Below are positions 1-9,000 of a stretch of DNA of 64,000 nt, one piece after another. Position 1 is the stretch's first letter; every line of letters starts with the position of its first letter. The notes below the pieces were generated by a model, which saw nothing but the letters and a program-made list of their open reading frames with translations, had not been told where the DNA came from and did not search any database. A program made the position numbers and the translations under genes. Source of the stretch: Subtercola frigoramans (lineage in GTDB: Bacteria; Actinomycetota; Actinomycetes; Actinomycetales; Microbacteriaceae); the NCBI RefSeq assembly GCF_016907385.1, contig NZ_JAFBBU010000001.1, positions 2,294,001 through 2,358,000 on the forward strand, written 5' to 3'.

Positions 1-1319
1 TCTGAATAGGCCGGCCCCGCGAGAAAACCTTCTCGGTTCGACTGGTCTTTTAGACCCTCATTCGTGTCAGCTCCGATAAAGATGTGACCGATGATCTGAT
101 TGTTGGAGAGCCTACGAGTGGGGCTTTGGACGCGTCGGAGGTCAAGGCCGAGCCAGTCGTCGCCGCTCTCGCCGAAGGGCAGGACGCGGAAGCCGTCTCT
201 GTATATGCTGACCCCGGCGACAACGTCGAGTGTTTCGCGGAAGCCCTTCAAATCCTTCGGAGTAGGGGTAGGTCCGCCCGGGCTCGCCGCTTCGAGGGTC
301 CGCTGGATGGCGTCTTTATCTCGATCCCATACGTTGATCTCGAAGTCGAAGGGCCCGGCATTCGGAGCTCGTTTGTCGTTGTTCCAAAGCAGTTTTGTCC
401 CTAGATCTTCGTCGATCGGAGGGTCCTGCTGTACGTAGTGAAGGGCTGCTGATCCGTTCTTGTCGACGGACCCAGTAAGTCGATAGTGGGGTGTCTGGAG
501 ATCGGCTGAGGTGTCAACTGGACCGGCGAATCCCTGCAACTCTTCTGGGACCGCTAGGAGTTCAATGAGGATCTGGAAATCGGGGGCGGCGGTTTCGGGA
601 CCCTTAGCGGTCAATACCTCGGCCGTGGTCTTGGCGACTGGTCGGGGACGAATCAATCGGGTGAGTGCGGTGCGAAGTTCGACGAAGTCCTCCTTCGTCC
701 ACCCGTGTGTCAGCTTGTCGATTTGCAGCAGAGTTCCATGGCCGCGTTGCCATGTCTCGCTGACGGAATCGGAGAAAACTTCGCTGGCTGAGCCGCTTTC
801 AGAGAAGATCTCTGGGTCGCCGAGCTCCCATGCCACTTCGATCTCGTCAAGGTAGGCGTCGTCGCGGTCGAACTGGCTCCAGTCGATGAGGAGTTTTACC
901 TCGCTGACGTCGGCCATCCTGGTCACGAGCATCAGCTCGCTGCCGAGCCTTGCCGCGGCCAACCTGCCGATGCCTTTCTCGCCGAGCACGCGCCGTCCGC
1001 TGTCACTTTTGGGCTTGCGCCTTTTTGTGTCGGTGGCGATGTCAAGCCATGAACGCTGAAGAGTGGGAACGTCCATCCCGTGCCCGTCGTCCCAAACCTC
1101 GATCCTGCCACTGCCTTCTTCCAGAGGTCCGCGAAAGCGAATGATGACAGTAGTTGCGTCGGCGTCGTAGCAGTTCTTGACCAGTTCGATGAGCGCAACT
1201 TTGTCACTACTGATGAGATCGTTACCCAGCGTGCGGAGCAGACGTGCTCTTGGTCTCAGCGCGCCCAAACCGGTCGGAGTAGCTGGGTCGTGTTGCCGGG
1301 TGACGATCTCATCGGTCAT
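1..1319 (-). CDS. GHKL (MORC/HSP90-like) ATPase, C-terminus beyond window
   Basis: Open from ATG at 1319 down to base 1 without a stop (439 codons seen), so the C-terminus is missing. The N-terminus has all GHKL ATP-binding motifs: N-box ELVKNCYDADA (about residues 45-55), G1 DDGHGM (77-82) and G2 GEKGIGRLA (113-121). This predicts an ATP-driven dimeric clamp like HSP90, MutL or MORC rather than a sensor kinase, since no sensor or H-box is seen. The ATG overlaps the stop of the methyltransferase by 4 bases, so the two are co-translated. MORC/MutL-like ATPases linked to methyltransferases are a known group in restriction-modification loci; a role in restriction or phage defence is inferred. 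The downstream partner, perhaps a nuclease, is outside the window. Confidence 0.85.
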   Translation of the reverse strand, partial: MTDEIVTRQHDPATPTGLGALRPRARLLRTLGNDLISSDKVALIELVKNCYDADATTVIIRFRGPLEEGSGRIEVWDDGHGMDVPTLQRSWLDIATDTKRRKPKSDSGRRVLGEKGIGRLAAARLGSELMLVTRMADVSEVKLLIDWSQFDRDDAYLDEIEVAWELGDPEIFSESGSASEVFSDSVSETWQRGHGTLLQIDKLTHGWTKEDFVELRTALTRLIRPRPVAKTTAEVLTAKGPETAAPDFQILIELLAVPEELQGFAGPVDTSADLQTPHYRLTGSVDKNGSAALHYVQQDPPIDEDLGTKLLWNNDKRAPNAGPFDFEINVWDRDKDAIQRTLEAASPGGPTPTPKDLKGFRETLDVVAGVSIYRDGFRVLPFGESGDDWLGLDLRRVQSPTRRLSNNQIIGHIFIGADTNEGLKDQSNREGFLAGPAYS

Positions 1320-3148
1320 GACGCTTCCTCTATCCCCAGGTTCTCAAGGTCTGCACCGAGAGGACTCATGATGTGCGCCCGCGCCTCGGAGACTGTGATC
1401 GCTCGTATGGCGCTCATCCGCAGTGCGGCTTCGGGTCCGGTGGACACCAATTGGGCCAAGGCAACCTTGATGTCGGTGTGCAGTCCGGTCTGCGCCTCCG
1501 GCAGGCCCATGAGTAGGGTGACAACTTTGCCGATGTGCTCGTTTACGAGCAGCTCGTTACCGCCACGCAAGAGTGCAAAGACCTTGCGCTGGGCGGCACC
1601 AAGGAGCGTCGCCAGAAGTGGAGTCCAGTCGACGGATTCCTCGTTGCGCAAGATCTCGCGGAGGTCTCGAACGGATTGCTTCCTTGTTTTGCTGAGATTG
1701 TGAACATCGATGTGTTGAAGTGATGTTGGCGTCAGATCCTGAATCCCTCGGACCGGCTCCATGAGAGCGAATGCTGAGGCAAAGGGCAGCCGATGCACGT
1801 CGAGCAAGGCGGCGATAGCGGCTGCGGCAGCGGTCATATCTGGACCGGGATACAGCCACCATGTGGCCTGCCGCTGCCGGAGCGCCCATTGGGTGAGGTG
1901 AGCTCGCATCGCCGGCAACGGCGCGAGCTCGTGTCCGGGCTCGCTGAGTGGCAGGATCGCTTGAGCAACGACGCGGCCAAGAATCGGGGGGACTGCGTTT
2001 CCGATCTGGCGGAATGCGTCGCTTCGAGTTCCGAAGAACCGGAAGCTGTCGGGGAACGTCTGAATGCGTGCGGCTTCGCGGACAGTGAGGGTGCGGTGCT
2101 CTCCCGGGTGGATGTACCAGTACCCGTCCTTGGCGATGTGCGCGGTGATGGTCCGGCTGAGGTCGTCCCAGTCGAGCCGCTTGTATTTGTCGTTGAAGGT
2201 GTCGGAGCGGTATCTCTTGAGACGGTCGGGGAGATCGGAGTAGAGAGTCGATGAGGTCATCAGCTCAAATGCCTCGCGATCGTCATCGCGTACTGGACGG
2301 GTCATGTGGTCGTAAATGATGCCTGGACTTGCGGAACCACGTAGCTCTTTCGCAAGTGTCCTTGTCGGCTCAGTCAGGTAGGGCAGTTCTCGGGCCCCGG
2401 TGGTGTCATTGAGCGATGGCAGATCTTCAATCGCATCGCGGACTGACGGCGGATCATCTGTCAGGCTCGGCCACACTGGCAGGGCTCCGTCGTTTCGTGC
2501 TTGGAGGATAAATCGTTTGCGGTGCTGTGGGACGCCATGTCTCCAAGCGTCAAGGAGTCTGTAGTCGATGGTGTAACCCTCATCTTCGAGGATGTCCGCG
2601 ATTTCTCGAATGACTTTGAGATCGTCCCCGATAGCCATGTCAGGCACGTTCTCCATCAGGACGGCACGAGGCCGAAGCGCGAGCACCACGTCGATGAACG
2701 AGCGCCAGAGTTCTTTGCGCGCGTCAACCGCGTCGCGTGTTCCTTCGTTGACGAGTGAACGGATCTTCGCTCGACCGGCTCTGCTGAATGGCTGGCACGG
2801 CGGCCCGCCTGCTATGAGATCGATGCCGAGAGGACGTAACTCCTTGATAAGGCTGGCGACCTGGGTTGAGTCGGACATATCGACTTCTAGTGCTCGTCCG
2901 CGGAAGTTGGCGCGGTGTGTCTCTAGGGCTGCTTTGTCATGGTCGACCGCAGCCACTACCGTCCAGCCGGCTGCCTCGACGCCGGCGCCGAGTCCGCCGG
3001 CACCTGAGAACAGGTCGATCGCGAGGGGGCGTCCGGATTGCTTTTCGGCTGCGCACCATTCGACGAATTTCTCGTCCTCAGGCGCATCGGGGTGCCGGGG
3101 CAGGATTAGCGGGACGGAGCGCTCGAGCTTCACTGCGTACGTTGCCAC
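1316..3148 (-). CDS. DNA (cytosine-5) methyltransferase with C-terminal extension
   Basis: The methyltransferase motifs are in the standard order: motif I DLFSGAGGLGAG (residues 45-56), motif IV GGPPCQPFS with catalytic Cys (about 118), motif VI MENVPD (165-170), motif VIII QHRKRF, and motif X IGNAVPP (about 387). It methylates C5 of cytosine in a specific DNA site. The start is GTG at 3148 with AAGGAG about 10 bases upstream. At 610 aa it is about 200 aa longer than typical family members; the extra C-terminal helical part (about 405-610) is unassigned and may contact the GHKL ATPase encoded next. The two genes overlap by ATGA. No restriction endonuclease is seen in the window next to this pair. 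Confidence 0.93.
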   Translation of the reverse strand: MATYAVKLERSVPLILPRHPDAPEDEKFVEWCAAEKQSGRPLAIDLFSGAGGLGAGVEAAGWTVVAAVDHDKAALETHRANFRGRALEVDMSDSTQVASLIKELRPLGIDLIAGGPPCQPFSRAGRAKIRSLVNEGTRDAVDARKELWRSFIDVVLALRPRAVLMENVPDMAIGDDLKVIREIADILEDEGYTIDYRLLDAWRHGVPQHRKRFILQARNDGALPVWPSLTDDPPSVRDAIEDLPSLNDTTGARELPYLTEPTRTLAKELRGSASPGIIYDHMTRPVRDDDREAFELMTSSTLYSDLPDRLKRYRSDTFNDKYKRLDWDDLSRTITAHIAKDGYWYIHPGEHRTLTVREAARIQTFPDSFRFFGTRSDAFRQIGNAVPPILGRVVAQAILPLSEPGHELAPLPAMRAHLTQWALRQRQATWWLYPGPDMTAAAAAIAALLDVHRLPFASAFALMEPVRGIQDLTPTSLQHIDVHNLSKTRKQSVRDLREILRNEESVDWTPLLATLLGAAQRKVFALLRGGNELLVNEHIGKVVTLLMGLPEAQTGLHTDIKVALAQLVSTGPEAALRMSAIRAITVSEARAHIMSPLGADLENLGIEEAS

Positions 3149-3337
3149 GCGTCACTTCTCCTTGCTGAACCTAAGCGTTCACCTCCAGGAGAACACGAAC
3201 GATGATGCCGGGTGCCGCGACACGCCATGTCAAGAATCCCCGGTTGTCATTTTACCGGTATGGAAGAGCGCGACGCACGCCGCATGGCGCACCGCGTGCA
3301 CACTGCACTGCCGGGGTCAGTTGGTGACGCATCCGGG
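3149..3337 (-). promoter_or_regulatory. Intergenic promoter region of the methyltransferase operon
   Basis: On the minus strand a TTGACA box (3228-3233) lies about 80 bases before the GTG start, with a possible -10 near GGCATCAT some 18 bases downstream. An AAGGAG ribosome site precedes the start. This gap separates the SIR2-PIN pair from the methyltransferase-ATPase pair and suggests two transcription units. Identified by eye only. Confidence 0.45.
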
Positions 3338-4168
3338 TTAGAGGGTCGGCGACGAGGTCTCCCCTGCGGCCGTTCCGAGTGCCTGAATCAGGTGAGAAAC
3401 TCTCTGTTGATCTGGCATCGGCCAGTACAGGTGCTGCCGCTCGAACAAGCAGTGGAGGGCTCCAGAGGCACCTAGTTCTTCGAGAAGGTCGAGCGGGCTG
3501 GCGATGAGAAGTCCGAGCGGCGTCAGGTGTTCCCGCGCTCTGAGGACACCCTTGTCGCAAGTCATGAATACGTGCATCCCTGACCTGAGCGCATCTTCGA
3601 CGAGGGTTCGGTCGTTGCCGGCGGGAACGTGAGACAGCGCATCCTTGATCTCCAGATCGCCGAGGTCAGCACACGGTGTGGGCAGTCCGTATCCGTCATC
3701 TTCGACGAGAGCGAGCGCGGCGCAGAACTCCTTCCATGCGTGCACCCTCTGCCGTCTCCGAAGCGGATCAAGCTGATTCTTCGAATCGTCAATCACTCCG
3801 AGCAGAATGTGGAACCGGATATCGCGAAGTACCCAGAGACTCATGACCAGCTGAAGACCTTCCAGCTCTTCGCCATGATCTGCGAGGACTTTCTGCGGGA
3901 GGGCCTCACCCTCCCAGAGTTGCATGCCGTGCTCGAAGTAGTCGATGAGCAGGTTCGTGTCCCAGGCAACCTGAAGCGGCCCACGTCCAGTACGTCCGAG
4001 GAACAGCGACGGTCCGTCCTCGTACAGGAAATGCGGGCCTTCTGGAGGGTCTACGTGCTGGTTTAGGTGCAACTCGCTTGCACCGATTCGAAGGATTGTG
4101 TCGTTCGCAAGCCAGATGCCTCTGGACTCATCTTCATGAGGCTGTCGAGAGCGCGGCTGGAACTTCAC
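3338..4168 (-). CDS. PIN-like nuclease domain protein
   Basis: This 276 aa protein has a PIN-like domain after a 65-residue N-terminal part. Acidic positions fit a metal-dependent RNase: D70 in AWDTNLLIDYF, D186 and D192 in GNDRTLVEDAL, and D205 in FMTCDKGVL. The last motif (strand, C/S-x-D, loop) is typical of PIN domains. It lies 57 bases downstream of the SIR2-like gene on the same strand and is probably co-transcribed. No antitoxin-like small gene is beside it, so a classical VapBC pair is unlikely. A role as the nuclease effector of a two-gene defence module with SIR2 is inferred, not shown. Confidence 0.68.
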   Translation of the reverse strand: MKFQPRSRQPHEDESRGIWLANDTILRIGASELHLNQHVDPPEGPHFLYEDGPSLFLGRTGRGPLQVAWDTNLLIDYFEHGMQLWEGEALPQKVLADHGEELEGLQLVMSLWVLRDIRFHILLGVIDDSKNQLDPLRRRQRVHAWKEFCAALALVEDDGYGLPTPCADLGDLEIKDALSHVPAGNDRTLVEDALRSGMHVFMTCDKGVLRAREHLTPLGLLIASPLDLLEELGASGALHCLFERQHLYWPMPDQQRVSHLIQALGTAAGETSSPTL

Positions 4169-4225
4169 CAGTCAATCGTCCCATCACACACCGGCGTCTA
4201 GAGCGAGGAAGTTGGATCAGCACGC

Positions 4226-5389
4226 CTAGCCGTGAAGCTGCTCCACCCCCTGAGCTGCACCCAAAGGAAGGAAATCTGTCTGGATAGGCGTCCACATGGC
4301 ACGGCTCCCGAATTCGTAACCCTCTCCGGACGCACCTCGTTGAAGGCGAGCGAAGTAGCTCGGTGCGCCGCCACCGTCCTGCATCCACTTCTCGATGTCT
4401 GGGTCAATGACGGACAAGCGGCGAGCGCTGCTCCCGTTCATCCACCTTGTCAACGCAGCGTTGATATGGTCATCGCGGAACGAGTAGCCCACGATAGTGA
4501 GCCACTCGGTACTCGCAAGGAGGCGGTCGAACTCCACGAGCATCGCAAGAAACGGCCCGTCTGAACGCAGCTTAGATCCGAGCCCAAAAACCAGCGCAGG
4601 ATTTGCTCCGACCTCATCACCAACTCCGACAAGGTGCTCGCTGATCATCCGGCCTCCGATCGGTCGCGCGTGGTGGAGCACGTAGTCCAACGAGCCGTGG
4701 AGTTTCAGCAGCTTCAGGTCGCTCTCGGGCGTCCAGCCCCATCCGTAGCCGCCCCTCCACCTGTCGAGTCCGGTATCTACCGTAAGTCCGATCCGCGAAC
4801 TAGCAGTTTCGACGGACAGGTCGTAGTTGAGCGTTGCGATCGCGTGTAGGTCTGTCGAGGACACCATCGGGTTCAGATACGAGACCCTTTCTGAGTCGAC
4901 CTTGAGAACTTGAACGAGAGCCATCCGCATCCGCTGTTCGAGGTCCGCAAACAACGACGAAGATGTGGACTCAGTCAGGGCGGACACGCCCCGCTCGAAT
5001 GTGGCTTGCAGTTCCATATCGCCGGCAGCCTCTCCGCTCAAGGATTCACGAAACTCGCGTGCCCACGATCTGGGGAGGCCCGATGGTCCAGTGACCGTGT
5101 CTAGGCTGCCGTTCCATCGTTCGACGAATGCGGAAATATCGAGGTCGTCACGCAACTTCAGCTTGGTCACCGCCGAGAACACGCGCTCGACATCAGGAAC
5201 GACGAATGCATCCGCGCCTCCGCTGGCGTCATGCTGAACCATCGCTCCGATCACGGCATGGAGTAGCTGCCCCGTCGGATTCCGGAACGAACCTCGACCA
5301 AGTCGCTCCGCGATTGCTTTGGTGAGACCGACGCTCGACTTCAGCCCAGCATCGACTGACGCGCCCGCGCCCAATAGGAACATCTTCAT
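4226..5389 (-). CDS. SIR2-like domain protein (probable defence NADase)
   Basis: This 387 aa protein starts directly with the nucleotide-binding loop LLGAGASVDAG (residues 5-15), as in stand-alone SIR2-like proteins. It also shows TLNYD (187-191), KLHGSLDY (229-236) and the C-terminal IVGYSFRDDHIN motif (299-310) common to this family. N188 and H231 match the family's usual catalytic Asn and His. Bacterial SIR2-like proteins of this type deplete NAD+ in several anti-phage systems. No membrane segment or extra sensor domain is visible. It is the first gene of the pair with the PIN-like gene; the trigger is unknown. Confidence 0.8.
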   Translation of the reverse strand: MKMFLLGAGASVDAGLKSSVGLTKAIAERLGRGSFRNPTGQLLHAVIGAMVQHDASGGADAFVVPDVERVFSAVTKLKLRDDLDISAFVERWNGSLDTVTGPSGLPRSWAREFRESLSGEAAGDMELQATFERGVSALTESTSSSLFADLEQRMRMALVQVLKVDSERVSYLNPMVSSTDLHAIATLNYDLSVETASSRIGLTVDTGLDRWRGGYGWGWTPESDLKLLKLHGSLDYVLHHARPIGGRMISEHLVGVGDEVGANPALVFGLGSKLRSDGPFLAMLVEFDRLLASTEWLTIVGYSFRDDHINAALTRWMNGSSARRLSVIDPDIEKWMQDGGGAPSYFARLQRGASGEGYEFGSRAMWTPIQTDFLPLGAAQGVEQLHG

Positions 5390-5552
5390 CTGTTCTGTGT
5401 AACACCTCGCAGTCGCGATATCTCCGCGCTGCTCGGCGTCGTCACTTCGAACATCAACACGACATTGGCTTGAGATGGAGTAGCGGCGAGCCGTGCTCCC
5501 CCGCCAAGCATGCTATCTCCTCGTCGCGGGGCCCCGCGCGTTGTCGCCTTAT

Positions 5553-5876
5553 CTAATGACCTGCACGAGTCGCCGCCGCCACTCGGTGGCGAGCGCGGAT
5601 CAGCAGCGCGAGGCTCACAGGCCCCACGACGATGAACTTCAGCGCGTTCCACGTGAAGAGGAGAACGAGAAGATTGAGCCATCCGGGACCACCGTCAGCG
5701 ATGAAGTTGGTGCAGATACTCGCGAGAAGCAGGTACGGCGCGGCAAGCAGCGTTGCTGGCACACCCCACTTGAGTCCTCGCCTTGTGCGGATCGCATCGA
5801 GGAGGATGTTGGTGGGCATGTACCGGCGGAGGAACCCCCGGGCATGGATGCTGGCATTCCAGAGTAGGCGGATCAT
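5553..5876 (-). CDS. Small integral membrane protein of mobile elements
   Basis: This 107 aa protein begins with a basic N-terminus (RRYMPTNILLDAIRTRRGLKW) and has two to three hydrophobic segments: about 38-57 (VPATLLAAPYLLLASICTNF) and about 66-92 (LNLLVLLFTWNALKFIVVG). I know similar small proteins beside relaxase genes in actinobacterial plasmids and ICEs, sometimes misnamed sulfate permease. It lies downstream of the relaxase on the same strand. Function unknown; accessory to transfer is inferred from position. Confidence 0.7.
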   Translation of the reverse strand: MIRLLWNASIHARGFLRRYMPTNILLDAIRTRRGLKWGVPATLLAAPYLLLASICTNFIADGGPGWLNLLVLLFTWNALKFIVVGPVSLALLIRARHRVAAATRAGH

Positions 5877-5879
5877 TGC

Positions 5880-5928
5880 GGCAGTCCTCTTCTACGGGTC
5901 TAGCGACAAAGGACCTTGAAGGACTGCC
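5880..5928. repeat. 9-bp inverted repeat with 31-base loop
   Basis: GGCAGTCCT (5880-5888) is exactly repeated inverted as AGGACTGCC (5920-5928), with AAGGACCTT in the loop. It lies in the 186-base gap downstream of the relaxase gene, which holds no other feature that I can see. It could be a terminator-like stem or a candidate transfer-origin element; no T-run follows. Confidence 0.35.
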
Positions 5929-6062
5929 CGGATCGGGCGATCATGCCGTCACGCTCGGGGCGACGGCGACACACATTTGAAAGCCGCCTTACTTATACAG
6001 TCCACTGTAGATCGGACTCTGGCCGTCGGGAAGTGGGAGCATGGTCAGCATCCTGGTTGAGT

Positions 6063-9000
6063 TCACAGGACCCGGCCGGTGCCTGTACGCCTCGGTGAGG
6101 GTGGCGTTGCTTCGTCGGTCGGCTGCGTTTTGATGGTTTTGATCCTCACCAGCGCGGCGCTGGCTCGTGCAAGGTCGATGTTTTGCGCTTCGACGCCTGG
6201 TGCCGCACCGAGCGGGTTGTTTGCAGTGATGTCGTAGCGGTCGCGGTACGCCGCGATGGTTCGAGCTTGCCGCCGCCAACTCGCTGCTGCCTCCGCCTCG
6301 GTAGGTTCCTCGCCGATCTTCAGTACCCACTCCTGTTTCTCTAGGGTCGCTTGGTCGAGGACGGCGTCGGCACGCCGCCCAATCAGCTCTCGCCGCTCGG
6401 TGAGTGCCTGCTGCATCTCGGCTGCCATCGGCCCGGAGGCTTCGGGGATCAGGCCCGCGATCAAACGGGGAGCCATGCGAGTACGCCCTGACCCTGCTGG
6501 GCGGGTGGTGGCGCGCGTGAGGCGGTGGTGAAGGACCGCAGCGATGTCGTCCGCGTCGCCGAATCCCCGTGCTGCACCCAGTCGCGGAAGTAGCAGGTCG
6601 ACATCGTGGTGGTTAGCTTCCGCGCGTCGGAGTTCTGCGGTCAGAGCACCGAAGGTGTCGGAGCGGATCGTGTCTTCGGCTTCGTCCGGGGTGAGACCGG
6701 AGCTACGGATGAGCGTTGCCCAGCGGTCGTGCTGGGCGGCTTGCGCGATCGTCTCGTACTCAGCCGCGAGTTGCGCCACCGATCCCCACGTTTCTTGCTC
6801 AGCGGTGATCGTCTCGTGCGCGGAGAGTTCCGCGCCGACGTGCTGCAGCACCCCGTAGAGCACAGTCCGTGCCGTTGCGTCGGGGTTGTCTGCGGGGTGC
6901 GGGCCGTTGTGGGAGTCGTCGGGTCTGTCGGTGGCGATGTAGACGAGATTCGCTTCGCGTCCACGGGTCATCGCAACGTACAGGTTCTCCCTCGTAGTGC
7001 TCGCATCGGCGAGGATATGAGAGGTGTCGGTGGTGATGCCCTGAGCACGGTGTGCGGTCACCGCGTATCCGAGGTCGACATACTCGGCCACATACCCGGC
7101 CGGCAACACCAACTCCCCACCCCGACGCATGCCGGCACGGCGAACGGTGAGGGAGCCGTCATCGCGAACGTCGGTGACCGTCCAGCGGTCTCCGTTGCGC
7201 ACCCACCCGCGACCGGCATGCAGGCGCCGATCGTTGCGACGCGTGATGATCGCATCGCCGATGGAGGCTCGGGAGGTGTCCTGGAGTTCGACTTCGCGGA
7301 GTGCATTCACGGTGCCGTCGAGAATCAGGTCTGCGCGGGCGCGCTGGTTCAAGGAATGGACGGATTCGTTCGAATCGGCGATCAGCACTGTCGCGATTCC
7401 AGCACGTGTGTCGGCGCGCCAGGCAGTGTACGCGGCGTCGATCATCGTCTCGTTGTCGCCACCGATGATGCGGTCGTGGTCAGCGTATGCGTCAATCGCT
7501 TCGGCACAGCCGTGACGCAGGTCGAGTGAGGCCGTCTTCTCCCACACATTGACGAACCGGTGCACGTCGACCAGTTCGGGGGCATCGTCGCGGTCGTGGA
7601 CGAGGAGGGAGAACGCACCACCTGCGGTGACGGATTGGAGTTGCGCCCAGTCCCCCACCAACAGCACCTTCGCCCTCGTCTGCTCGGCCAGGGCCGTGAT
7701 TCGGTCGAGGGAGAGGGTGCCGGCGAGGGAGGCTTCGTCGATGATGACCAGCTGACCCTTGCGGAAGGTCGCGCCGGTGCGCTGATGGGTGTCCCACCAT
7801 TTCGCGGTGTTCTCCGTCGTGATACCGAGGTCGTCCGCGAGGACCTGCGCCGCGACCGCCGACGGGGCGAGTCCGACGACGCTGCCTCGTCCGTGCTCAC
7901 GCTCCCACGCGGTGCGCAGTGCACGCATGGCCGTGGTCTTTCCGGCCCCAGCGGGGCCGACCAACACGTCGACTACTCGCCCTGACACGGCCACCGCCGC
8001 AAGCGCCGCGGCCTGATCCTCGCCGAGCATTCGTCCTTCGCAGTCGGGGCGAGCGGTGACCTTCTCCACGACGTCGATAGGCGCGGTCGGCGCGGTAATT
8101 GTGCGGGCGCGCTCGAGGAGCCGGTCTTCGGCGGCGAGGAGTTCTTCTGAGGTGTACACCGTCGATGCCTTCGGGCGGAATGCGCTCGTACCATTAGGCC
8201 GGCGGAACACCGCGGGACTGGCCGCAAGCTCGGGCGGGGTCAGTCGCAGCGAGGCGGCTTCGGCGGCATCCACGACCATCCCGACGATGGCTTCGCGGTC
8301 TCTGGTGGTGGCGAGACGGTAGGGCATGGTCTGGCGGGCGGCTTCTGCGGTGAGGTTCCACCGCCGCCAGGTCGACCGCTTCTCCCCTACCGTCGCAACG
8401 ACGCTGCGCCCGAGCTCCGCGATAACGTCCAGCGGCACATCGTCAGCACGCAGTAACAGCGGGGCGCCGTTCGCAGTGACGGTGCGAGCCCAGGTGGTCG
8501 CGTCTTCACCGAGGAGGTGGGTCGCTCGTGCGCGCCACTCTGCGGTGAGGTCGGCGAGAGAGCGGACTTGCTTCTCGGGCCGGGTGGCGAGCGTTGCCTG
8601 TGCGCGTAGCTTGATCACGGTGGTCGGCGAGGGTTGCCGTCCCTGGCGCTCAATGTACTCGGCGATCAGCCGGTTCTTCTCTTGCTCGATCTGCCGCGAG
8701 CGCGACGAGAACTCGACCACGAGATGCTCGGGCACCGCGGTGATCGCCCACGCAGGGTTGCGGTCACGCCCCATCTCTCGGGCTTCCCACCCGACGCCGA
8801 AGGCGCGGGTCAGGTGGTCGGCGAACACGGCCTCATGCAGTTCCGACAGTGCAACCGTTGCCGCGTGCAGAGGGTGGCCGTCGAGGGACCGCCACTTTCC
8901 GTCGTGAGCGGTCTGCACCTTGTTCGAGATCACGACGTGGGTGTGAAGGTGGGGGTCGCCGGCTCTGCTGTCGTAGTGGTCGAACGCCGTCGCGATCAGT

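Noticed and set aside
3338..4168. Classical VapBC toxin-antitoxin pair
   Set aside because: The PIN-like protein is longer than VapC and no small antitoxin gene is adjacent.
6606..7529. Long plus-strand ORF of 307 codons over the relaxase gene
   Set aside because: It is antisense to the relaxase-helicase motifs and shows no family sequence; typical shadow in GC-rich DNA.
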